DNA of 18,949 bases from the NCBI GenBank assembly GCA_007118795.1, contig SKQX01000199.1, positions 1 through 18,949 on the forward strand, read 5' to 3'. The translations under genes were made by a program, and so were the position numbers. The notes beneath the pieces were generated by a model. That model saw nothing but the letters and a program-made list of their open reading frames with translations, was not told the origin of the DNA and did no database searches. Below are positions 1-6,166 of this stretch, in pieces; within the stretch, counting starts at the first letter, position 1, and each line of letters begins with the position of its first letter. This DNA is from Thermoflexales bacterium. Lineage in GTDB: Bacteria > Chloroflexota > Anaerolineae > B4-G1.

Positions 1-9
1 GAGTGCTAG
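1..9 (+). promoter_or_regulatory. Right arm of a CIRCE operator (HrcA binding site), cut by the window edge
   Basis: The window opens with GAGTGCTAG, which matches 8 of 9 bases of the right arm (GAGTGCTAA) of the CIRCE inverted repeat TTAGCACTC-N9-GAGTGCTAA. The left arm would lie just outside the window. It sits 20 bases ahead of the favoured hrcA start, where CIRCE is normally found in hrcA-grpE-dnaK operons. HrcA dimers bind CIRCE and repress the operon until heat stress titrates them. Only half of the site is visible, so the assignment rests on the match plus the context. Confidence 0.75.
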
Positions 10-29
10 TCGGACTGATGGTCATACGT

Positions 30-1118
30 ATGGATGAAGAGCTTACCCTTCGCCAGCAGACGATACTGGGCCTGACCGTGCGCGAGTACGTGAAGACGGC
101 GTCGCCCGTCAGCTCGCGGGCGTTGGTGGAACGGTACGAGTTGCCCGTGAGCTCTGCCACTGTGCGCAGCGAATTAGCGTATCTGGAGGAGACTGGGCAC
201 CTGACCCATCCGCACACGTCGGCCGGTCGTGTGCCCACCCACGAAGGGTACCGTTACTTCGTGGAACGTCTTCTGGGCGAGGTGGAATTGCCGTTGCGCG
301 AACGTCTGACCATTGTCCATCAGTTTCACCAGGCCCGTCATAATTTGGAGCAGTGGATGCCCCTGGCTGCCTCCACGCTGGCACGTACAGCGCGGGGAGC
401 GGCTCTGGTGACGGCACCTCACTCGCGGAGGGCCCAATACAAGCATTTGCAGCTCATCTCGACGCAGGGACCTGGTGTGCTGCTGGTGTTGGTCCTGCAG
501 GGTGGGATGGTCAAGCAGCGGATGCTGACGCTGGCCGACCCCATGACGCAGGATGAGCTGACGGAGGTCAGCAATCGTTTGAACCGAAGGTGCTTCGGCT
601 GTACGGCCGAGGACATTGAGGCAGGTCTTCAGGGGCTTTCGGAGCTGGATGGAGAGGTGGCCGACATTGTGTCCGACATCATGCGCCAGGTTGATGCGCG
701 GGCCAGCGGGGTCATATACAGCGATGGACTCAGCGAAATGCTACAGCAGCCTGAGTTCTCCGAGGGGGAGAAGGCTCACGAGCTGGTGCAGGTCATGGAG
801 GAGCGCAGTTTTCTGAGGCGGGTTATAGAGGAGGCGCTTAGCCCGGAGGTAGGCCACGTTCGAGTGCTGGTGGGCGGGGAGGGGCAGTGGGAGCAGCTGC
901 GCCCGTGCAGCCTGGTGCTGACACGCTATGGGGTGGCTGATTTCTCCACCGGAGCCCTGGGCGTCGTGGGTCCGACGCGTATGTTCTATGGCCGGGCCAT
1001 CTCCGCTGTGCGCTTCGTGGCGGAACTGCTATCCGACCTGGTGCACGAGGCGTACGTGCTGGAGCCGTCCCACGGAGAGAGCGGCGGTGAAAGCCGACCA
1101 GACCCACGAGGAGATTAA
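30..1118 (+). CDS. hrcA: Heat-inducible transcription repressor HrcA
   Basis: HrcA represses class I heat-shock genes by binding CIRCE and needs GroEL to fold into its active form. The product is about 362 residues, typical for the family. The N-terminal winged helix carries the signature SSATVRSELAYLEETGHL (residues 41-58) and PHTSAGRVPTHEGYRYFVE (61-79); the rest is the GAF-like and dimerisation region. In-frame starts exist at GTG 3, ATG 18 and ATG 30. The GTG lies inside the CIRCE arm and is unlikely. ATG 30 is preferred because homologues begin close to the LTxRQ..IL segment, although no clear Shine-Dalgarno sequence precedes it. The tail after residue ~345 is hydrophilic and not conserved. 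The stop codon is followed one base later by the grpE start, so the two are co-transcribed. Autoregulation through the CIRCE at the window start is expected. Confidence 0.95.
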   Translation: MDEELTLRQQTILGLTVREYVKTASPVSSRALVERYELPVSSATVRSELAYLEETGHLTHPHTSAGRVPTHEGYRYFVERLLGEVELPLRERLTIVHQFHQARHNLEQWMPLAASTLARTARGAALVTAPHSRRAQYKHLQLISTQGPGVLLVLVLQGGMVKQRMLTLADPMTQDELTEVSNRLNRRCFGCTAEDIEAGLQGLSELDGEVADIVSDIMRQVDARASGVIYSDGLSEMLQQPEFSEGEKAHELVQVMEERSFLRRVIEEALSPEVGHVRVLVGGEGQWEQLRPCSLVLTRYGVADFSTGALGVVGPTRMFYGRAISAVRFVAELLSDLVHEAYVLEPSHGESGGESRPDPRGD

Positions 1119-1119
1119 T

Positions 1120-1761
1120 ATGACGCATAACGAAGCTGTAGAGAATGAAGCCATGGAAAACGAAGCTGTGGAGAACGAAGTTATAGGAGACGTCGATACC
1201 ATAGAGGAAGACGCGGTAGAAGGGGTAGCTGACGTGGCGACCCTTGAGGAGGAACTGCGGGCAGCCCGGGCTGAGGCGGAGGAATACCTGGACGGGTGGC
1301 GGCGGGCCCAGGCCGAATTTGCCAACTACAAGAAGCGCCAGCGGGCGGAACAGCAGCGGACGCAGGAGCTGGCCAACGCGGCCCTGATAAGCAGACTTCT
1401 ACCGGTCCTGGATGATCTCGACCGAGCGTTGGCCACCATGCCCGCGCCGCTCCACCAGCTTAGTTGGAGCGAGGGCGTCTTGATGGTCAAGCGTAAGCTC
1501 GAGTTGATCCTGGAAGCGGAGGGGGTGGAACCCATCGAGACCCAGGGGGAGATGTTCGATCCTCATTGTCACGAAGCGGTGACTCACGAGGAGCTGGACG
1601 GTTACGAGGAGGGGGAGATTATCGGAGAGATTCAGCGGGGATATGTCCTCGATGATCGGGTCCTCCGACCTGCCTTGGTCCGTGTAGCCAAGGCCCCCAT
1701 CAGCTCACTGGACGAAAGGGAGGAGAGCGGAGGCGTGGAAAGCACGGTGGATGATGAGTAA
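1120..1761 (+). CDS. grpE: Nucleotide exchange factor GrpE
   Basis: GrpE is the dimeric nucleotide exchange factor that releases ADP from DnaK. The 213-residue product has an acidic low-complexity N-terminus (1-40), a long coiled-coil helix (about 41-90, with FANYKKRQRAE near 67-77) and the C-terminal beta domain (FDPHCHEAV at 146-154, GYVLDDRVLRPALVRVAK at 174-191). These are hallmarks of the family. The ATG at 1120 is preceded by a strong Shine-Dalgarno sequence (GAGGAG near 1108-1113). An upstream extension to 928 in the same frame only reads through hrcA and has no family similarity. The 3' end overlaps the dnaK start, which suggests translational coupling. The N-terminus contains a near-perfect pentapeptide repeat, annotated separately. 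Confidence 0.95.
   Translation: MTHNEAVENEAMENEAVENEVIGDVDTIEEDAVEGVADVATLEEELRAARAEAEEYLDGWRRAQAEFANYKKRQRAEQQRTQELANAALISRLLPVLDDLDRALATMPAPLHQLSWSEGVLMVKRKLELILEAEGVEPIETQGEMFDPHCHEAVTHEELDGYEEGEIIGEIQRGYVLDDRVLRPALVRVAKAPISSLDEREESGGVESTVDDE
1129..1182 (+). repeat. 15-bp tandem repeat coding for NEAVE pentapeptides in GrpE
   Basis: Residues 4-21 of GrpE read NEAVE NEAME NEAVE NEV, that is 3.6 copies of a five-residue acidic unit encoded by 15-bp repeats that differ at a few positions. It lies in the disordered N-terminal tail, ahead of the coiled coil, where family members vary in length. Confidence 0.85.
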
Positions 1762-3679
1762 GATCATCGGCATCGATCTCGGCACGACCAACTCGGTCTG
1801 TGCTGCGATGATTGGTGGCGAGCCAACTCTCATTCCCAGTGCCGAGGGGGGTCGGCTGTTTCCCTCTGTGGTAGCCGTCAACCCCAAGACTGAGGAGCGG
1901 ATTATCGGTCAGGTGGCCAAGCGCCAGGCTGTCGTCAACCCGGAGAACACCATCTTCTCCATCAAGCGCTTTATGGGACGGAAGTTCCAGGATGAGCACG
2001 TTCAGAGGGCCATCGAACTGGTGCCCTATAAGGTGACCGAGGCCCCCAATGGGGACGTGCGAGTCTGGATGGGGGACAAGGAATACAGCCCAGCGGAGAT
2101 CTCGGCCATGATCCTCCAGAAGATTCGCTCCGATGTTGAAGCGTATCTTGGGGAGGAAGTCAAACAGGTGGTCATCACCGTGCCCGCCTACTTCAACGAC
2201 AACCAGCGGCAGGCAACGAAGGATGCGGGTAAGATCGCCGGACTCGATGTGCTGCGCATCATCAACGAGCCCACCGCCTCTTCCTTGGCGTACGGCCTGG
2301 ATCGGCACATGGACGAGACCATCGTTGTCTTCGATCTGGGAGGCGGGACCTTCGACGTGTCGATCCTCGATGTCGGCGAGGGCGTCTTCGAGGTCCGTTC
2401 GACCAGCGGGGACACCTTCTTGGGCGGTGATGACTGGGATCGGCGGGTCATCGATTGGGTGGCCGATGAGTTCAAGAGGGAAACCGGCGTCGACCTGCGG
2501 CAAGATCGCCAGGCGCTCCAGCGGCTCAAGGAGGAGGCTGAGAAGACGAAGGTGGAGTTGAGTACCCTGCTGGAGGCAGAGATCAACTTGCCCTTCATCA
2601 CAGCGGACGCCTCGGGCCCCCGACATCTGCAGACGAAGCTGACACGGGCTAAGTTGGAGCAGCTGACGGAGGATCTGATTGAGGCTACCCTCCAACCCTG
2701 CAGACAGGCCCTCGCGGATGCGGATCTCGAAGCCTCTGACGTTGACGAGGTCATCCTGGTCGGTGGTCAGACGCGCATGCCGGCCCTTCAGAAGTTGGTG
2801 GCGGATTTCTTCGGCAAAGAGCCTCACAAAGGGGTCAACCCGGACGAGGTTGTGGCGCTGGGGGCGGCCATTCAGGGCGGGGTACTGGGCGGGGAGGTCA
2901 AGGATATTCTGCTGCTGGATGTGACACCTTTGACGCTCAGTATCGAGACGCTCGGAGGAGTCGCGACGGCGCTGATCGAGCGGAACACCACGATTCCGAC
3001 GCGGAAGGGTCAGGTCTTCTCCACGGCCTCCGATAGCCAGACCCAAGTGGAGATCCACGTGCTTCAAGGGGAGCGGGCGATGGCGGCCGACAATAAGAGT
3101 CTGGGCAAGTTCATCCTGGACGGCATTCCGCCGGCACCTCGCGGCGTGCCCCAGATTGAGGTGACCTTCGACATCGACGCCAATGGGATTCTCCAGGTCT
3201 CCGCTCAGGATCGGGCCACCGGGCGCGAGCACTCCATGGAGATCATACCTTCCAGCGGGCTCTCCGACGAGGAGATCGACGCTATGGTCCAGGAGGCAGA
3301 GAGACAGCGGCAGAAGGATCGAGGGAAGAAAGAGCGGGTCGAAGCCCGCAACCAGGCTGATACCGCCATCTACGGCGCCGAGAAGCTCCTGCGGGAGCAG
3401 GGTGATCAGATCCCCACGGAAGCTCGCTCGCAGGTGGAGGCCAAGATCGAAACTCTGAAAGCTGTGCTGGATGGCGATGACGTTGGTGATATTCGTCTTC
3501 GCGCGGAGGAGTTACAACAGGCAGTTCAGCAGATGGGGACCGAGATGTACGAGAGCGAAGCCGGGACAGACTTCGAACCCGGCGCGGGAGCGGCGCCGGC
3601 GTCCCCGGAAACGGGCGCGGACGATGGACCGGTTGACGAGGAAGAGGATGTGATCGAGGGGGATTTCAGCGGGATCTAG
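1754..3679 (+). CDS. dnaK: Molecular chaperone DnaK (Hsp70)
   Basis: DnaK is the ATP-driven Hsp70 chaperone of the cytosol, working with DnaJ and GrpE. The product is about 641 residues, full length. Numbering from the ATG at 1751, visible motifs are IGIDLGTTNSV (phosphate 1, 6-16), VVITVPAYFNDNQRQAT (140-156), IINEPTASSLAYGLD (170-184), VFDLGGGTFDVSIL (phosphate 2, 193-206) and VILVGGQTRMPALQ (334-347). The interdomain linker DILLLDVTPLTL is near 385-396, followed by the substrate-binding domain and an acidic tail ending EEEDVIEGDFSGI. Two adjacent ATGs (1751 and 1754) overlap the end of grpE by 11 or 8 bases; the second gives the family-typical MSKIIGIDLG, so I chose it. Control is presumably by HrcA/CIRCE with the rest of the operon. 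Confidence 0.97.
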   Translation: MSKIIGIDLGTTNSVCAAMIGGEPTLIPSAEGGRLFPSVVAVNPKTEERIIGQVAKRQAVVNPENTIFSIKRFMGRKFQDEHVQRAIELVPYKVTEAPNGDVRVWMGDKEYSPAEISAMILQKIRSDVEAYLGEEVKQVVITVPAYFNDNQRQATKDAGKIAGLDVLRIINEPTASSLAYGLDRHMDETIVVFDLGGGTFDVSILDVGEGVFEVRSTSGDTFLGGDDWDRRVIDWVADEFKRETGVDLRQDRQALQRLKEEAEKTKVELSTLLEAEINLPFITADASGPRHLQTKLTRAKLEQLTEDLIEATLQPCRQALADADLEASDVDEVILVGGQTRMPALQKLVADFFGKEPHKGVNPDEVVALGAAIQGGVLGGEVKDILLLDVTPLTLSIETLGGVATALIERNTTIPTRKGQVFSTASDSQTQVEIHVLQGERAMAADNKSLGKFILDGIPPAPRGVPQIEVTFDIDANGILQVSAQDRATGREHSMEIIPSSGLSDEEIDAMVQEAERQRQKDRGKKERVEARNQADTAIYGAEKLLREQGDQIPTEARSQVEAKIETLKAVLDGDDVGDIRLRAEELQQAVQQMGTEMYESEAGTDFEPGAGAAPASPETGADDGPVDEEEDVIEGDFSGI

Positions 3680-3701
3680 AAAGAGCTCCGAAAGGGTTGT
3701 T

Positions 3702-4826
3702 ATGGGATCTAGACGCGACTATTATGACGTGCTGGGGGTCGAGCGGTCGGCCTCGCAGGGAGATATTAAGAAGGCCTATCGCGAGCGGGCACGGGCCTGC
3801 CATCCAGATGTGTGCGATGAGCCCGATGCCGAGATTCGCTTCAAGGAGGTCAACGAGGCCTACCAGGTCCTCTCCGACCCTCAGAAGCGAAGCTCCTATG
3901 ATCGCTTCGGCCACGCCGGCGTCGAAGGGGCGCGCGGCGGCTTCGACTTCGGTGGATTCAGGGATCCCTTCGACATATTCGAGGAGTTCTTTGGTCAGGG
4001 GTTCGGTTTCGCCACGCGGCGTCGGCGAGGACCGCGACGGGGAGCCGACCTGCGCTATGATCTCCATCTGACCTTTGAGGAAGCGGTTTTCGGGTGCGAG
4101 AAAGACATCGAGGTCACCCGTCACGAAACCTGCCCGGAGTGCGAGGGCACTGGGGCCGAGCAAGGAACGTCACCCTCTCAGTGCACCCAATGCAACGGTC
4201 AGGGGCAAGTGCGACAGGTACAGCGATCCATCCTGGGTTCCTTCGTCAGCGTCACTGATTGTCCTGCGTGTCGCGGTGAGGGCATGGTGATCACTGAGCA
4301 CTGCCCGCGCTGCAACGGGGAGGGACAGGTGCGCGTGAGGCGGGAGCTATCCGTCAGCGTACCGGCAGGGGTGGACGACGGGACCCGCATCCGGCTGGCT
4401 GGCGAAGGCGAGGCGGGGGTCCACGGAGGGCCGCGCGGTAACCTCTACATCGTGCTTGAGGTCGACTCCCATCCCATCTTCCGCCGGCGCGATGACGACA
4501 TTCTCGTCGAGGTGGAGATCAACATCTCTCAGGCCGCCCTGGGGGGGCGGATTCGCGTCCCGACCCTGGAAGGGGATGAGGAGATCAGGGTCGACCCGGG
4601 GACTCAAACCGATACGGTGCTGCGTTTGCCGAACAGAGGTGTTCCCCACGTGAGACGAAACGGCCGCGGCGATCAACTGGTGCTGCTCCGGGTCAGCGTC
4701 CCGAAGAAAGTCTCCCGCGAACAGAGAGAGCTGTTCCAGGAGCTGGGTGAGACCCTCGAACCGGAGAAGGTGATTGAGGAAAAGCGAAGCTTCATGGATG
4801 ACGTCCGTGAGTTTCTTGGATTGTGA
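3702..4826 (+). CDS. dnaJ: Chaperone protein DnaJ (type I Hsp40)
   Basis: DnaJ stimulates DnaK ATPase activity and delivers unfolded substrates. The 374-residue product has the full type I layout. The J domain (about 5-71) carries the HPD triad at 34-36. A Gly/Phe-rich stretch runs from ~71 to 107. The zinc-finger domain has four CxxCxGxG repeats: CPECEGTG (from 144), CTQCNGQG (161), CPACRGEG (187) and CPRCNGEG (201). Two C-terminal beta domains follow. It starts 22 bases after dnaK, with AAAGGG just upstream of the ATG. All zinc ligands and the HPD motif are intact. It ends the chaperone block; prmA begins 123 bases later. Confidence 0.96.
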   Translation: MGSRRDYYDVLGVERSASQGDIKKAYRERARACHPDVCDEPDAEIRFKEVNEAYQVLSDPQKRSSYDRFGHAGVEGARGGFDFGGFRDPFDIFEEFFGQGFGFATRRRRGPRRGADLRYDLHLTFEEAVFGCEKDIEVTRHETCPECEGTGAEQGTSPSQCTQCNGQGQVRQVQRSILGSFVSVTDCPACRGEGMVITEHCPRCNGEGQVRVRRELSVSVPAGVDDGTRIRLAGEGEAGVHGGPRGNLYIVLEVDSHPIFRRRDDDILVEVEINISQAALGGRIRVPTLEGDEEIRVDPGTQTDTVLRLPNRGVPHVRRNGRGDQLVLLRVSVPKKVSREQRELFQELGETLEPEKVIEEKRSFMDDVREFLGL

Positions 4827-4949
4827 GTTCGAAATCAGGGTCCGACGTGCCGGCTAGGGGCCATTTATGGCTCATGATTGAGGGTATTCCCGGGCTGCGG
4901 AGTGTCCTTGTCGCCGCTGTCACCGGTTAGTCATAGGAACAGACCAGGC

Positions 4950-5822
4950 ATGAGATGGCTCGAGGTCAGTGTGGAGGTCGCTCCCGAAGTCGCGGAGGCG
5001 GTCGCTGAGGTCCTCTCGCGGTATGTCGACGGAGGGGTGGCCATAGAGGCTGGACCCGATGGGTGGCACGCCGGTCCTGTCGTGGTCAGAGCTTATCTGC
5101 CCGACGACGATGAACGTTGGGCCAGGAAGAAGCAGATCCAGGAGGGGCTCTGGCACCTGGGTCAGATCGCGACGATCCCCGAGCCTTCGTTCCGGTCTGT
5201 GGCCGAGGAGGACTGGACCGAGGCGTGGAAGAAACGGCTGAAGGTTCTCCGTGTGGGGGAGCGCATCGTCATCCAACCGTCGTGGTTGGATTATACCCAG
5301 AGACCGCAGGACGTGGTTATCACTCTTGACCCCGGGATGGCGTTCGGCACCGGTCTACATCCAACCACCCAGATGTGTCTGGTCGCCCTGGAGGATCTGG
5401 TCCGGCCGGGGATGGAGGTCGTCGACTTGGGTACCGGCTCCGGCATCCTGGCCATCGCGGCCGCTAAACTGGGGGCGCAGCGTGTCCTGGCCGTAGATAG
5501 CGATTCGCAAGCTGCGCGAGTGGCTCGCAGCAACGTTATCAGCAACGGTGTGCAGGAGACGGTTCAGGTCAAGCGGGGATCGTTGTCTGATGTAGCCGGC
5601 ACCTACGACCTGTTAGTGGTCAACATCCTGGCCCGGGTGATCGTTAAACTGGTGGAGGAGGGACTCTGTGCGCGGATGCGGCGCGGGGCTTTCTTGGTTG
5701 GTGCTGGGATCACTGGCGACAGGACGCCGGAGGTGATCGCGACTCTCGACCGGCACGGACTGGAGATTCTGGACCGAAGACAGCAAGACGACTGGGTCAC
5801 CCTGCTGGCGAAGCGGCCCTAG
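4950..5822 (+). CDS. prmA: Ribosomal protein L11 methyltransferase PrmA
   Basis: PrmA uses S-adenosylmethionine to trimethylate lysines and the N-terminus of ribosomal protein L11. The 290-residue product has the substrate-recognition N-terminal domain, followed by the family signature LDPGMAFGTGLHPTT (126-140), the SAM-binding loop VVDLGTGSGILAIAA (157-171), an acidic ribose-binding VDSD (182-185) and NILARVI (225-231). The C-terminus DDWVTLLAKRP is typical. The ATG at 4950 is preferred because MRWLEVSVEV begins the conserved first strand. An in-frame ATG at 4878 would add 24 residues unlike the family. Only a weak AGGA precedes it. The position downstream of dnaJ is common in several phyla. 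It converges with infA, leaving 14 bp between the two stops. Confidence 0.92.
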   Translation: MRWLEVSVEVAPEVAEAVAEVLSRYVDGGVAIEAGPDGWHAGPVVVRAYLPDDDERWARKKQIQEGLWHLGQIATIPEPSFRSVAEEDWTEAWKKRLKVLRVGERIVIQPSWLDYTQRPQDVVITLDPGMAFGTGLHPTTQMCLVALEDLVRPGMEVVDLGTGSGILAIAAAKLGAQRVLAVDSDSQAARVARSNVISNGVQETVQVKRGSLSDVAGTYDLLVVNILARVIVKLVEEGLCARMRRGAFLVGAGITGDRTPEVIATLDRHGLEILDRRQQDDWVTLLAKRP

Positions 5823-5836
5823 CTGCAGTCTGACGT

Positions 5837-6070
5837 TTACTCTCGGTCGGAGGCCTTGTAACGGTAGACGATCCGGCCCCGGGAAAGGTCATAGGGTGAT
5901 AGCTCGACCCGCACGCGGTCGCCGAGCAGCACCCGGATGTAATAACGCCGCATCTTTCCCGAGAGATACGCCAGTATCTCGTGGCCGTTGTCCAACTCCA
6001 CCTGGAACTGCGTGTTTGGCAGCGCCTCGATGACAGTCCCCTCCATATATAGCTTCTCTTCTTTTCCCAT
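5837..6070 (-). CDS. infA: Translation initiation factor IF-1
   Basis: IF-1 is a single OB-fold protein that occupies the ribosomal A site during initiation. The 77-residue product carries the hallmark segments KEEKLYMEGTVIEALPN, FQVELDNGHEILAYLSGKMR and GDRVRVELSPYDLSRGRIVYR. The start at 6070 is supported by a purine-rich Shine-Dalgarno sequence (AGGAGAAGAAGGG on the minus strand). An upstream in-frame ATG at 6139 would add 23 residues with no IF-1 similarity. The gene is about 5 residues longer than the usual 72, through a short basic/acidic C-terminal extension. In many bacteria infA lies in the secY-rpmJ-rpsM ribosomal block; here it follows the S1 gene instead. Confidence 0.95.
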   Translation of the reverse strand: MGKEEKLYMEGTVIEALPNTQFQVELDNGHEILAYLSGKMRRYYIRVLLGDRVRVELSPYDLSRGRIVYRYKASDRE

Positions 6071-6125
6071 ATTCCCTTCTTCTCCTACTCTACGATCGTC
6101 TAACAAGGGGCCGAAGCGACAGAAG

Positions 6126-6154
6126 AATGTCGCCTCCAAACGGGAGGCGACATT
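6126..6154 (-). terminator. Hairpin between the S1 gene and infA, probable intrinsic terminator
   Basis: A perfect 12-bp inverted repeat, AATGTCGCCTCC and GGAGGCGACATT, is separated by a 5-base loop. On the minus strand it begins 12 bases after the S1 stop codon and is followed by ATTCTTCT, a modest U-rich run. This fits an intrinsic terminator or a processing/3'-end stability hairpin. The U tract is weak, so some read-through into infA is plausible. Confidence 0.65.
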
Positions 6155-6166
6155 AGCTTCCGTCCG

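Noticed and set aside
1700..3232. Long open frame on the minus strand opposite dnaK
   Set aside because: It is the antisense shadow of a GC-rich, strongly conserved gene; its translation matches no family and has no ribosome binding site.
4858..4873. Small hairpin after dnaJ (7-bp stem, TT loop)
   Set aside because: The stem is short with a wobble pair and has no U tract, so I do not call a terminator between dnaJ and prmA.
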